Positions 11,632 to 22,734 of a stretch of DNA of 64,000 bases are shown piece by piece. The notes under the pieces were generated by a model. The model was not told where the DNA came from, did no database searches, and saw only the letters and a list, made by a program, of their open reading frames with translations. Every line of letters begins with the position of its first letter. Position 1 is the first letter of the stretch. A program made the translations under genes and the position numbers. The stretch is from Ilyonectria destructans (taxonomy: Eukaryota; Ascomycota; Sordariomycetes; Hypocreales; Nectriaceae): the NCBI GenBank assembly GCA_020740775.1, contig JAHEWK010000020.1, positions 558,001 to 622,000 on the forward strand, read 5' to 3'.

Positions 11632-12297
11632 AAGAAGAGGGCACAAAAGAAGAAGGCACCTCCGATCGGCTCGGCGCGTGACTTCCCCTGCTGCCCCTGT
11701 GTTACCCGCGCTACCAAGAACCCTGGGCATGAGTGTGCCTCTCAGGATAGTAAGTGGCTATTCTGTCGTATAAGCTTTTCCAGGGTAACTTATACGGACA
11801 GATACTGGTGCTGCCTGCTGGGACTGCGCAAAGAACGGTCACACGTGTCGGCCAGTGAGTAAACAATACCGACTCTCTACAAATCAGATGCTAATCAGTT
11901 GCTATTAAAGGTCCCCGCTGGTGCCGTCTCTGCTGTGCGTGCCTTCTGGGAATTGAACCGGCTGATCGACGATGTAAATAAGGATCCCGACGATGCCTGG
12001 CACTCTGCAGCACAGCGCGCACAGCAACTACGCGCTTGCGGTGCTGCTGACCGGTGTCCTGCTGCCGCTCTAGCTCATTCTCCCGCCTTGGCTCGCCTTG
12101 GTGAATCAGCCGAGCCGACACTCGAGGAGCGGAAGGTTGCGGCGCTGGAGGCCATCGCTGAGGCTGCTCGTCTCTGGACTGTAAGTAGGTCAAGACTTAG
12201 TTACGAATCCGTTAGTTACTAAGTCGGTATTTAGCAGCTCAATAAGCCGAACGAGGAAGGTACAGAAGTGGGAGAGGAACCGGATAAGGAATACTAG
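11632..12297 (+). CDS. Multi-exon cysteine-motif protein, 5' end unresolved
   Basis: Four exons join in frame: 11632-11749, 11802-11854, 11911-12180 and 12238-12297. The introns have GTAAGT, GTGAGT and GTAAGT donors. The product reads KKRAQKKKAPP…, then a CPC…H-x2-C motif, then CWDCAKNGHTC (C-x2-C-x4-H-x-C), followed by an Ala-rich helical region (VRAFWELNRLIDD…) and an acidic end at EEPDKEY. The spacing of Cys and His suggests one or two small zinc-binding modules. The first coding exon probably lies at 11430-11600 before a GTATCG intron, but no frame joins it without a stop. Multicopy fungal genes with a similar Cys-rich head are known to me only loosely. Function unknown. Confidence 0.55.
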
Positions 12298-12732
12298 GCG
12301 TTGATATCATCCAACAAAATAGAGCTGTTAAGGGGTTTATTTGAAGTGGAATGTTTTGGTCGAACATTAGTGAGACTTCTAAGCGCTGATCCGCAGCGGC
12401 CCCGCTGTAGTTCGTTCTGTTGACCGTTTGGGCATGAATTCAACAGAATTGAGTACGGAGGTACATGGCTCAATGTACTGTGGGGCAAAAGCCTTGATCA
12501 TGTGGACCCCATTTTGCGTGTTCAGGCGTGCTTTTGGGGTTTTGCAACAGTGACCTCTATAGGCTGCCATAAAAGCCAATGAGAGGGAGGCTTGGCGCGG
12601 AGTTTGGCAGTGTGACGGCAGCAAAAAATTCGCTGGCAACTCGGGAGCGGTAGTAAACCCTTCCACTCATTCTTCGTTTCAGGGCACTCCGTTTCTCTGT
12701 TACAAACGAAAGCTCGGAATCGCCTTACACCC

Positions 12733-13014
12733 ATGCACGCTGATATGCAGGCATTCATTTTTATGAATGACCGCGTATTAGATCGCCTTAAGGATCAGAA
12801 GTACGCCCAGAAAAAGCGCTGGGCGGATCTTGAGGAGAAGGACTGGCTAGAACTCGAAGATTCATATCTCGAGTTATTTGTAAATGCGCAGGGCAAGAAG
12901 GTCTGGATGGATGGTTTGATGGCCTCCACCAGTGGAGATTTTGAGTGGGAGGGTGTATTGCAGTCGACGGGTGATATATTGGGGGTTGGCTCTGAGGTGG
13001 AGACAGAGGTTTGA
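12733..13014 (+). CDS. Hypothetical small protein
   Basis: A 93-codon frame starts at ATG 12733 and ends after an acidic tail (VGSEVETEV). It contains a charged region (KRWADLEEKDWLELED) but no domain I recognise. It lies just upstream of a LINE ORF1 scrap and may be part of an old element rather than a gene. Confidence 0.25.
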   Translation: MHADMQAFIFMNDRVLDRLKDQKYAQKKRWADLEEKDWLELEDSYLELFVNAQGKKVWMDGLMASTSGDFEWEGVLQSTGDILGVGSEVETEV

Positions 13015-13094
13015 GGCTTGAATGGCAGAAGACGAGGACCGTGGGGAGCCTGCTAAGTTACCAGTATTACCTAAAAAGGAAGGGGAAAATTTGT

Positions 13095-13170
13095 ATGGTA
13101 CATATTTGTACGTACAATAAAGTTGTACGTACGTACAGCGGCTAAAATACAGTACGTACGTACGTACGTG
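13095..13170. repeat. GTAC/ACGT simple repeats
   Basis: The segment contains runs of alternating GTAC, including ACGTACGTACGTACGTAC near 13150 and shorter ones before it. It is a low-complexity, self-complementary tract with no coding content. Confidence 0.6.
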
Positions 13171-13186
13171 TACAAGAAATTGCATC

Positions 13187-13334
13187 ACTAGTGCCCAACC
13201 GGGCCACTTCGCGTCCGCCTGCACCTGGGACGTTTTCAAGTGTGCAGCGTGTAATGGAAAAGGAGCACACAAAGGTACGGACCCAGGGTGCCCGGTGTAT
13301 CGCCGAGAACTGGCCAAGTTACGACCGTCAACCT
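13187..13334 (+). pseudogene. LINE ORF1 zinc-knuckle fragment
   Basis: The frame through about 13190-13330 reads AQPGHFASACTW, then CAACNGKGAHKG, then a CPVYRREL end. This is the Cys/His cluster followed by CP-x-Y that closes ORF1 of Tad-like LINEs; compare CPKLYPTRHE at 39350. Only the tail of the gene is left and the rest of the element is absent. Confidence 0.5.
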
Positions 13335-13688
13335 ACTAACAAGATATCCTCTGTCTTAACCATTTCTTTTCAGCACCGACCCTCTACCTATACCTGTGGT
13401 TGCCCGCAGCTGGTAGGTTAGCTACACCGAACGTCTTTAGGCAAGTGTACTCTTCGTCAATGGCGGCGGAGGAGAGTGGCCTGTATGCCATCAGACAGGC
13501 TCCAGAATTGGAAAAGGACAGGTCAAATAGCAAGAGACGGATTGAAGGATATAAGAGAAATTCAGGCACTTGTATCGAGATAGATTATTAGGGCTCGGAA
13601 CCGAGTATTGGATGATTCTAGAATAGGCTAGCGATTCTTACGTTGCTGCCCCTCTAATCACGGGCGTAATGGAACGTCATCATCATCA

Positions 13689-14024
13689 TCATCCGTCGCT
13701 TGTCCCGTACAGCCAGAGTCGTGTAACTCCGTCTCGCAGCCGGTACTTGCGGTACTCATGGTTCTTCTGTCGGCTGGCAATGTTGGCCAGGCGAACAGGC
13801 TTAATGGAGAGGAGCGCGTCAGTTAACACCCGATCGGATGCAGTGGAGACGGCCGGCTTCGACTGGGACTTGGCCTTCGCTGACGGTGACTTCTTGGATA
13901 TTCGGTGTGTGCCACCAAATATGGCTGTGGTGGAAGATGAGGAGGCTTGTTGCACGAAAGAGCCGTCCGGCGTGGTTTGCGTAAACGAAGACGACTTGCC
14001 CAGCGCAGGACGTGAGGGTGCCAT
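13689..14024 (-). CDS. Conserved small fungal protein, function unknown
   Basis: A 111-residue frame from ATG 14024. The first half is Ser/Thr/Lys-rich and probably disordered. The last 40 residues (LLSIKPVRLANIASRQKNHE, then YRKYRLRDGVTRLWLY) look like a folded, conserved motif of a kind I associate with uncharacterised small fungal proteins. The overlapping plus-strand frame, with its His run from CATCATCAT, is an antisense shadow. There is no signal peptide or membrane segment. Confidence 0.55.
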   Translation of the reverse strand: MAPSRPALGKSSSFTQTTPDGSFVQQASSSSTTAIFGGTHRISKKSPSAKAKSQSKPAVSTASDRVLTDALLSIKPVRLANIASRQKNHEYRKYRLRDGVTRLWLYGTSDG

Positions 14025-14106
14025 CTTGGGGATAGATGGCGCGGGAGAGCGAGACGAGCAAGTGAGATAAATAAAGGTATGCGTGAGTGATAGCTACTGG
14101 TACCCC

Positions 14107-15101
14107 CTAATTCTCTGGATTTCGCCCAATAGTCCACCTCATCACACATCCTACTAATGCCCCGTTATTAATCTCCGACTCTAACTGATCAAAATGCTGG
14201 TCAACCTGCTCATGAGACTGCACCCACTCGAAGCCCCCTCTCTCGACAATCCCGTGCAAGGACTGTCGGCCTGCGCGTATGATAGCCTTGCTTCCGATTT
14301 CATAAACAGCGGGCTCACTGAAGGTGCTGAAATCCAGATGCGTGCACTCTACATATCCGGCTTCTTTCAGCTGACCTTCCAGTGCCATTGGGCTCCTACT
14401 TTTGTGTAAGCATAGTGACCAGTGAACAATCATTGATATCATGAAGTTAATGGATAGCATTGTCTTCATGAGACATGCACGCCAATGACTTGTACAACAA
14501 TGCCGGCCTGAATACACGTGGGAGTCGAAAGTACTCACAATATATCTCTCCCAACTGACTTGGCATATCGCGCATCGGTGCCGATCCATTTCTGAAATGT
14601 TTCGGTCATCGGGATGCAGGTCCATGAGGGATAGCCTGACTCATCCCACATGAGATACCCATTAGGTTTAAGTAAAGTGCGAAGGTTTGCCGCCGCAGGT
14701 AGCCATTGGTCAGCTTTCAACGCAAACATTAAGAGCCGTGCATGCACTAGATCATATTTTCCTAGAAACTCTGGCGGAAACGGCTCTAAGATATCGCCGA
14801 ACGAGAGCTTAATGTTGGGCGGTAGGTCTTTAGATGGGATGAACTTAGATTGGTCGACGTCGTAGCCGTCCAGGCGTGCATCGCTAGGAAGCTCAGGAGC
14901 TAGATCGCGGAGCCAAATGCCCGTACCCGTTCCGATATCAGCGACTGCCGGTGGGCTGGTGAGAGAAGTGAGGTATGATTGGATGCTTGAGGGAAGTAGA
15001 GTTTTGGTCAATATTAAAGAACCGGCATGCTGGTAGGTCAGGCGATTTGCCTCAACCGCCGATTCGCCGTCGTTCAAGGTGTAGATGCGAGACTCAGCCA
15101 T
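14107..15101 (-). CDS. SAM-dependent methyltransferase (LaeA/UmtA-like)
   Basis: Exon 1 runs 15101-14539 and exon 2 14395-14107, giving about 283 residues. The intron of 143 nt has a GTGAGT donor and ends AAAAGTAG. ATG 15101 is the first in-frame ATG; the hydrophobic leader further upstream starts at GTG and is not used. The SAM-binding motif I is VADIGTGTGIWLRDLA, followed by YDVD (motif II acidic residue) and a motif-III-like VHARLLMFAL, with LKPNGYLMWDE after it. This is the class I fold found in fungal regulators such as LaeA and in secondary-metabolite O-methyltransferases. No biosynthetic cluster surrounds it, so the substrate is open. Confidence 0.8.
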
Positions 15102-15719
15102 GGTAAATAGCAATGCCAGAAGAATTGATAGAAGCTTCCACACGGTTGACAGTGAGGATTTTGCTTTCTACATATTTATTTCTATTTCAATGGCAGCTTT
15201 CCGATACTGGGAGAGATCAACAGCGTAGTAGCCGGTTGTTCCGGACAGAATATAGAGTTTAATTACCCAGTCGTGCTTGCGATATCTACTAAGTGCTAGC
15301 TCCGTGGTTTCCGCGTTGATCACAGGACTCTGATAGCTTCTTGGCAAAACTCACGATGTGCGACCTCCGTATTCACCGCCCTTTTTTAATAACGATCTGC
15401 CCGATTTCTGTAGACTGTACAGAGGCAGGGCCAAAAAGTGGTTACCCAAGAAAAAGCAATAATAACGCCACAGCTAGAGTAAGTACAAGGAGTACATCGA
15501 ACCAATTTGATACCACTAGAGGCCAGCATCCTCTAGTACACTCTAATAAGTAACTACAACGCTAAATTTGAGATAACCCCTAAATTTATAGGGATAATAG
15601 GGGAGAGGCCTTCTAAAGCAGATTGAAGCATATGTACCCGCAAGTAACTAACAGGGATTGGAGGATGTGGCGTTAATCAAGTTGGGCAACGACTTTTTGG
15701 CCCTGCCTCCGTATGTAGT
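15102..15719. other. No gene recognised
   Basis: Promoter side of the methyltransferase followed by unstructured AT-rich sequence. Nothing further is supported. Confidence 0.4.
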
Positions 15720-16010
15720 GTTATATCCCTATCTCCTATCTCCGTGTCTCTAGCCCCCGAGCGCCCCGCATTCTCTGCCCGCTCCTGCACAGTTGCTGTC
15801 TCCGTCGGAACTTAAACTCTTGAAGCATCGTGGCTGACCGTTTTTGCCCTTTCCATCATAGCGTCGGAGTTGACCTAGTTACAGGCTTTATAAGCTGGCT
15901 GACAGTTTTCGCTTTTTTAGGCTTAGCCCTTCGCATGACGCCTAGTGGCGATGATGGAAATTCCCAAATGTCGAGTCCCGGTCCTGATGTTACTACAGTG
16001 GGTCCGGTTT
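15720..16010 (-). repeat. Dispersed repeat with conserved peptide, copy 1
   Basis: The plus strand from TTATATCCCTATCTCC to about 16010 matches the two copies at 27520-28025, with a shared core TAAGCTGGCTGACAGTTTTCGC. The minus strand encodes a version of the peptide KAKTVSQL found in the other copies, but here it is interrupted by stops. It is probably a decayed coding repeat. Confidence 0.55.
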
Positions 16011-17074
16011 AATAACGACACATTCCGAGTCAACCCGGTGTATTAATAACTGCTTGGCGTTGATCGTTTACTAAGCTACTGACACAAAGACTACCACCTT
16101 CATTGACGCGGTTCTTTCAAGGGACTATCCTACTGTGAAAGAGTGTATTCGGGCGGATGATAGCCTCGTTCCAACATGGCGCCCTCTGTGCTCTCAACCT
16201 CTCGAAAACAAGATGACCATTAGCCATACATTGACAGAAGTACCTGGACTCTAGCAAGAGAAGACAGAACTGGCCGGCTCGCCTTCCTGACTCATAGGCC
16301 AACTGCGAGATGAAATATCAACCGACCCCAGAGTCAGTCACCCGCACTCTTACGGTTCTGAAGTATCGGCGCCGGCCAACGGGTTTTTCGGAGGTACCAT
16401 GCAAAAAGATTGTCAACGACCTGGGACAACAGTAATAAGAAACTGGAAAACAGCAGGTTCCACGCATAGCTACCCAATCAATTTAATAAGCCATAGCTGG
16501 TACTCCTGAATCCCATCAATTAGTTTGACTAAACGTGCATATCCTGGCAACACGGAAGCTTCTGTGAGTAGACTCCGAAACTCATAGCTTTCGGTGCATC
16601 TTCCCCAACCCCAGGAAACCACAGTCCCACAAGGTTTCTGGGTGATACTTAACGACGAATGGGAGTTTGATATTACACCCCGCCGATTATTTAAAAATCA
16701 ACTGGCAGAGATTGTATCTAGCGTCCCAGGTTGTCCTTCCAAGGTGCGCCACGACTGGAGTCCCCAAAACCATCAGTATGTTTAGACACGGGCTACAGAC
16801 ATATTCTATTCTGTCTTGGGCAATTTGGGCCTTTGGTCTACTTCGTTAGCACTGCCATTATAACACTTTATGAGGTAATATCGTAGAGAGTTTTATTTCA
16901 GAAACAACTATATACTTTGCAAGTCGCCCTCTACTTTCTTCAGGGCGGGTTACTGATACAAAAGTCACAAAGCACCGTCTTCTTTCACTGTAACTATTGT
17001 ATTATCAGCGCCTATTATTTTCACAGTTGCTAAATGACTACATGTGACGTCACTCGAAGATCCCTTTAGTGAAT
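16011..17074. other. No gene recognised
   Basis: Only short frames without conserved features on either strand. Confidence 0.4.
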
Positions 17075-17372
17075 TGTTGGATTGACCCTCGGGTGGCGGT
17101 ATATGTTGGATTGCTAGTATGGCACTCGGATGACTTTTGCCATTATGTGTTGGAAGAACTGAGGATTCCCCCTCAACTTCAGGATTAAAGTTAACGTTTG
17201 AAGTCCTAAAACTTAGATCGTTGGACTTGATCGTAGGACTTTGTAGGACTCAAGTCCTAGAAGGGACCACTCGAAGATATAAGTCTTAAAGGTCCTTCGA
17301 TTGCAAGAAGAACAATCACAATAAGAACTACTTTCTCACCAAGTGCACTCAGCATTCCTGCGCAATCCAACA
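17075..17372 (+). mobile_element. Solo LTR candidate
   Basis: The 298-bp segment starts TGTTGGATTG and ends with its exact inverse CAATCCAACA, the TG…CA form of an LTR with 10-bp terminal inverted repeats. No gag or pol reading frame adjoins it and no clear 5-bp target duplication is seen, so it is probably an old solo LTR. Confidence 0.55.
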
Positions 17373-18073
17373 ACATTATGTATGTGTATTGTTTGTGTCT
17401 CTTTCTCCTACTTGAGTTTTTAGAGCTAGCTCTTTATACCTTTCCTTTGCTATGAAAAATCAGCTGGAAGCCGCTTTCTAAGCCTGTGGCAATAGGTGGC
17501 AACTGTCATCTTTGATGACAATATTTATCAGCCTTTCAGGCTACTTCCATGAGCTTCCTTTTGCCACTGTTCAACATCTAGGCTTCTCTGACCGCCTTTC
17601 TATCCGGGCTGTGCCCGGCAGAGCCTCGACGAGTGTTCGGCGAAACGGCGGCTAGGGTCGACTCGGCCGAGGCTAGTCCACGTGATCACCCGCACAAGGC
17701 TCTGTACACGGTCCAATCTAACAGAATAAGACCCTGATAAGAACAACCCTCTGATACATCAATATCCTGTCTTAGTCATAGGGTGTGAGATTGACCCAAA
17801 AAACCCCTCACACGAAAAGAGGGGCCGGAGGGCAACAAGGAACATCATCAGACATCAATATCATCATCTTTGGGCTCCACTGCTTTAGTCCCGATCATCC
17901 TTGATCGAATTGACCGTATCGGATCCAACATGAATGATATCACACTTATAAGCGGGGTTCCCTATTTCAATGCAACTGCTAGGTTAGGAGTAACCTTCAT
18001 ATGTTAATAGCTAGTACGAGTTAAGTACTCTGTAAATAGATAGATATAAGCTCATACAATCTACTAGACAGCA
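17373..18073. other. No gene recognised
   Basis: A small hairpin (CCCCTCACACGAAAAGAGGGG) lies near 17806-17826. No coding region is supported. Confidence 0.35.
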
Positions 18074-18649
18074 TCATAAAGGCGAAGCCTGCCCCTCAGT
18101 TTGCTCCACGTTCTCGATACCATGCAACCAACCCACCCTGTGCTTCAAATACTGCTCGATTGTTGGCCTCAATCCAGTTTCCGCAAGCTTAAAGTCATCC
18201 ACAGTGCCAACCCTCAGTAGACTAAGCCCTGGATAAGCTCCAGGCCTTCGGTACATCAGTGACCCACACGTGCTGCAAAAGAAGTTGGTCATGACGTTCC
18301 CCTCCCGCTCGATTGTTTTTGATTGGCTGAATTGCGTAAGATTTTCTTCCCCGCGCACGTGCTTTAAGTGCGTGTCAAGAATGACGAAGCCGGTAGTAAA
18401 CATTGAAGCCGTGATCTTACGACAGTCACTGCAGTGGCAGACAAAGCTGAAAAGATATCCTGGTTTGGATAGAGGCTGAAAACAATGAGATAAGCGGGTT
18501 ATTGAGGTATCAGGAAAACTCACAAAGGCTAGTTGTACAGCGCCGCAATAACATGTCGCCGTTGCTTCATCTTTCGTCGACCAGCCATCTTGCGCCAGAC
18601 CGGCTAAAGGGAACGATGACCCTTCCCCGTCGGCTGCTTCGTGAGCCAT
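18074..18649 (-). CDS. GFA / CENP-V-domain protein
   Basis: ATG 18649; exons 18649-18524 and 18475-18074, with a 48-nt intron (GTGAGT to TTTTCAG) that happens to be open in frame. The spliced product is about 175 residues. Zinc-binding motifs of the glutathione-dependent formaldehyde-activating (GFA) family appear in order: CYCGAV near residue 33, CHCSDCRK after the intron, and CSTCGSLMYRR in the C-terminal half. The family binds one or two zincs; some members act on S-hydroxymethylglutathione, but most fungal members have no known substrate. The gene is full length with no visible damage. Confidence 0.85.
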   Translation of the reverse strand: MAHEAADGEGSSFPLAGLAQDGWSTKDEATATCYCGAVQLAFVSFPDTSITRLSHCFQPLSKPGYLFSFVCHCSDCRKITASMFTTGFVILDTHLKHVRGEENLTQFSQSKTIEREGNVMTNFFCSTCGSLMYRRPGAYPGLSLLRVGTVDDFKLAETGLRPTIEQYLKHRVGWLHGIENVEQTEGQASPL

Positions 18650-19136
18650 GCTTGCAGAGTGAGGTGAAGGGGTAGAATGAAGAGATAGGCAATGTCTTTG
18701 GTGTCTCCTCCCACAAGGTGTGAAATCTTCCTCTTTTTTGGTGGCGGGCTCCTGAGGTCAATGGTGAGGTAGTTCCACGAGTTGTTCAACATCGAAGCCA
18801 TGCCATGTATTTATATACATACTAATGGTGCTGGGTAATCGTTTTTACCCTTTCCCATGTCCTTGAGGGCAACTCCGCAACTCCGCACTCGTGTAGAGTT
18901 GATGGGCAACGTGATCGGCTTATCATACGGTCTCATGTGCCGACCTGGAGGTGTTATATAAATGAGCTAAGACTAAACAGGAAATTTTGTCATCCGCCTA
19001 GTGCGTCGTTTCCACGGGGCGGATTGTTGAAACCCGGCCGCGCAAATCATGCGTGATTCAGCCGAAGGCTGACTCTACATTAACGTACATGATAAGCGAG
19101 CGCGCAATATGTCAAGCTCCGGAGACCTTCGCTTAC
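18650..19136. other. Promoter side of the GFA gene; no further gene
   Basis: A short minus-strand frame from ATG 18801 includes PPPKKRK but has no conserved partner. The rest leads into a decayed LTR. Confidence 0.3.
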
Positions 19137-19365
19137 TGTTGGAGGATATCAAGGGCAAGGATCACAACCATCGTGAATAGCTTCACGGTCAGCGTGAACG
19201 CTACACCATCACTAACGACAGGCAACAGCCTGGTGCCTATGAGATCGGCAGACTGAACACAGGTATAAGAGACCGACTTTCGTCGCTCCTTTAGATAGGG
19301 GGGAGCTCAGGCTTTTAGTCCTCAATCTACACTGATCTTTTGTTCAATGTCTGCATTTGTGTATC
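19137..19365 (+). mobile_element. Diverged Copia LTR relic
   Basis: From TGTTGGAGGATATCAAG onward this matches, in the opposite orientation, the LTR at 32809-33053 that precedes a Copia gag. Shared blocks include AGGTATAAGAGACCGAC and TCGTCGCTCCTTTAGATAG. The 3' end is approximate. No internal element sequence remains. Confidence 0.6.
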
Positions 19366-19503
19366 GTTGCTAGGTTGACAGGTATTACCGGTAGGTGGGT
19401 ACTGCATGGGTACTTCAAAGCAGTGTTGCTAATAGTATGGCAATAAAGTAGTATATTGCAATATACCCCATATGATATGGACTTTCTCATATTGTAACAA
19501 TAT

Positions 19504-19936
19504 AATAACGTATATAATAAGCGAGCGCCGCAGACAAGCAAGCGCCGCAGTGAGATTTTCACCTTAAATTGCAATTTTAAAAAGTTTCTTAAAAATCTAA
19601 ACTAAGCCTAAAATAGCTAGGATTTTTAACCAGGCTTATTTATAAAATATATTATTTTTATAAAATTTTCTTAAGTTATATATATTTATAGCGCTAGCAG
19701 TGTAAAATTCGCACTGTTTATTTTACTATTTTTATTTATAACTAGTTTAATAATTTTTTAAAAAGTCTTTAGAAAATACAAGCTTATTAACTTTTTAATT
19801 AAATATTTAAAATTAATTTCCTAAAAATTCTAAAGCTATATAGCCTATTTTAGAAAATTTAAAGTTTAGAGTTTTAAGTATACAGTATAGGTGCGGCGCT
19901 CACTTGTTTGCGGCGCTTGCTTATTAAGTACGTTAT
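19504..19936. mobile_element. Nested MITE-like element with long TIRs
   Basis: Imperfect inverted repeats of about 45 bp, beginning ATAACGTA and containing two GCGCCGCA blocks each, bound about 430 bp. The core of about 340 bp is extremely AT-rich and partly self-complementary, with no reading frame. It lies inside the left subterminal zone of the hAT element. The AT richness fits strong RIP or an AT-rich non-autonomous element. Confidence 0.6.
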
Positions 19937-20383
19937 GAAGATTTTGATATTGTGACAATACAATATGAGGGTGTCCATATTGGCAATATATTATTTATAT
20001 TGGGTTGTCAATCCTGGGGCGAATTCGCCTCTTGACGGTAGCCAGACAGGCCTTACCCTATACCAGCCACAGCGATACTTGGCTTTTATTAGCTAGCATT
20101 CACTTCGACACACGTCTTTGTTGACAGTCATTCCTAACACGCGACCACGCGTTTCTTCCACGCGCCAGGGAAGGCATAGCCGGTACGGACGACGTTGGGC
20201 TGGGCATCCCGGTGGTTGCCTGTCAATATTTGCCATCGCCACCACTGCCCATTTTCTTTATCACCGTCGAGCCTACTGACTAACCGTACCACCATGCCTC
20301 AATAACGTCTCCCTTTTGTCCATTGGTCGCAACGAAGAGAGTCGTCAATTTCAGTCAACGGGTCGGAGTTTTCCAGCCAGCAG

Positions 20384-22476
20384 TTGGATGACCTAGACCA
20401 GAGCCAAACACCCAAATGCCAATCATCTCGACCTCGCACAGCCTCCACAACCTCCTCCACCAAACCCAGAACGTCATGGGTCTTCTCTCATATGCCAGAC
20501 GAGGATATGGAGACGAGATACTACAATCCGCGGACCGGAAAAGAAGAGTGGCGTTGCAAACATTGTGACAGAGCATATGCCTGTTCTGGGGGTACTGCGG
20601 CTCCTGCAAAACATCTTACGGGCCCTCCTCCTGACGGCCACGGCCTACCAAAAGGAGCCCTGCGAACAGCTAAAGTGACAACGATACGAACGATTCTCGA
20701 ACAAGCTCGTGCTGCAGCAGAAGAAAATCCCCGCAAACGCCGTCGGCTCAACGATCAATCCGGAGATTCGATCGACCCTGACCAGCTCGAAGTGTTGTAC
20801 GTGAGGTTTATTACGGCCTGCTCTCTCCCATTTCGGCTTGTGGAATGCCCAGAGTTCCGGGCACTCTTGGCCTACATCAATGACGATATCGATACTTGGC
20901 TTCCAGATACGCACGAGACCATTAGGAAATGGATTATGCGGCAGTATGAAGACCAGAAGGAGAAGGTCAAGCAGCGCATACAGTCGGCGAAGTCAAGAAT
21001 TCATATCAGCTGCGACCTTTGGACTTCTCCTAACTCTTTGGCCATCTTGGGCGTAGTCGGCCACTATGTCACGGAAGACGGCCAGCTGGAACACCATGTT
21101 TTGGCGTTGAAAGACATCGACAGTAAGCACGACGGTTCTCACCTCGCTGCGGCCATTTTGGAAGTGGTTGACGAATGGGGCTTTGCTTCAAAACTCGGAT
21201 ATTTCGTGATGGACAATGCTGGCAATAACGACACAATGATGAGACCCCTTTCGCTTGGTCAGTACAACTCACCGTTTCTACTGTCTGGTTCTAAGATCCC
21301 ACAGGCCTCCTTCGCCGATATGACATCCGATACGATCCCAAAGTTCACCGACTCCGCTGCCAAGGTCATATCATCAATCTCGCCGCTAAAGCCTTCCTCT
21401 TTATTACCGACAATGAGAAGCTCGAATGCGACAATCCAGGTCTGTATAATGTGACATTAAAGCATATTGAAGCGTGGCGGAAGAAGGGACCTCTTGGTAA
21501 GCTTCACAACTTCGTCGTTTACATCCAACGGAATGTTCAGCGCATCCAAAAGTTTCTTGCTATCAGCCATAACCGTAAGCTTGCGCGAGACAACGACACA
21601 AGGTGGAGCTCGTGGTATACCATGTTGAGAGCGGCCTTGAATCTTAGAGACGCAATTGACGGCTATTTCAACAAATGGATGGATGCAGATTGCGCTGGAG
21701 ACGAGCTCTCTTCAGAGGACTGGACTATCTTGGAGAAGATCAAGTTCTTCTTAGAGAAGCTGAAGATGACGACTAAGGCTCTCGAGTCATCGTTTGCAAC
21801 ACTCGACAATGTCCTCCTGGCTATGGACTTCGTATTGGCACAATTCGAAGCCGGCAAGGAGGCAAATGTCGACGATCCGGTGATGGCACCGATGTATAAC
21901 TCGGGCTGGGCGAAGCTGGACAAGTATTATCGCCTTACTGATGAATCACCTGCCTACGTTGCAGCTATCGTGCTCCACCCTTCGCATAAATGGCACTACA
22001 TCCAGGAGAACTGGAAAAAGGAGTGGGTTGAGTCGTCGAAGAAGTTGCTTGAGACGCTGTGGAACGAATATAGACCTGTGGAATCACCTCTTCCACTCTG
22101 CGAGGTCCCATCGGCGACCACGAACGAGTTCTTGAATTGGCGGAACAAGCACCTGCAGCCGTCACTCATCACAGACGAATACGAGCGTTATTGCAAGTCT
22201 GAACGGGTTTATGGTTTTACGAGCGTCCTTGCATGGTAGCTAGAGGAGACGCAGCAGAAAAACTACCCGAGCCTGAGCAAGATGGCCGTGGATATATTGT
22301 CAATTCCTGCAATGTCTGCGGAGCCCGAACGACTCTTCTCTGGGGCAAAGATAACGATTACAGACCGTCGAAATCGACTTGGGAGTGATGTAATTGAAGC
22401 ATTGGAGTGCCTGAAGTCATGGTTTGGGATACGACATTTTCAAGGTGACGAGATTTTCGCTGAGGCAGTTGAATGA
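20384..22476 (+). pseudogene. hAT transposase, one TAG
   Basis: Exon 1 20384-21257 and exon 2 21305-22476 join through a 47-nt intron (GTCAGT to CCACAG). The frame is intact apart from TAG at 22237-22239. The N-terminal BED-type zinc finger is WRCKHCDRAYACSGG. The catalytic core has DLWTSPNSLAI and FVMDNAGNNDT, and the C-terminal dimerisation region has SAEPERLFSGAKITITDRR. The TAG follows a Trp codon where related hAT proteins carry a second Trp before LEET, so TGG to TAG is the likely change. About 680 residues. It lies within TIRs at 19421 and 22660 and could have mobilised that element. Confidence 0.88.
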
Positions 22477-22734
22477 TGAAGTCACGTGGAATGTATTGGA
22501 TGTATTGTCACACTGCCAATATATTGGGTTCTTGGCAATACAATACAATATGGGTCCTGTTCATATTGGGTAATACAATATAGCCTCTTGACAATACGAT
22601 ATTATTGCGAGGGGGTCCATATTGCCAATATACGTATTGTTTATATTATTAGCAACACTGTCTACGCGCAATAATACAATGATCTCTGCAACTGGTATCC
22701 GTAGGTATGATGGGATCGCTTGTTTCCTTCCCTG

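Larger units (their letters stand above)
19421..22660 (+). mobile_element. Complete hAT element with TIRs
   Basis: Perfect 14-bp terminal inverted repeats, CAGTGTTGCTAATA at 19421 and TATTAGCAACACTG ending at 22660, enclose a hAT transposase. Subterminal zones are packed with CAATAT/ATATTG words, as hAT ends usually are. The flanking 8-bp words (CTTCAAAG and TCTACGCG) do not match, so the target duplication is lost or one end was exchanged. A smaller TIR element is nested at 19504-19936. Confidence 0.8.

Noticed and set aside
13095..13170. GTAC repeats as a CRISPR-like or telomeric array
   Set aside because: Simple tetranucleotide repeats without spacers; no CRISPR features are expected in a fungal nuclear genome.
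13669..14070. Plus-strand frame starting with a His run
   Set aside because: It is antisense to the better-supported minus-strand small protein at 13689-14024, and its His run is only a CATCAT repeat.
15102..15143. Hydrophobic leader WKLLSILLALLFT as a signal peptide of the methyltransferase
   Set aside because: It would have to start at GTG; the first in-frame ATG is at 15101, after the hydrophobic stretch, and this enzyme class is not secreted.
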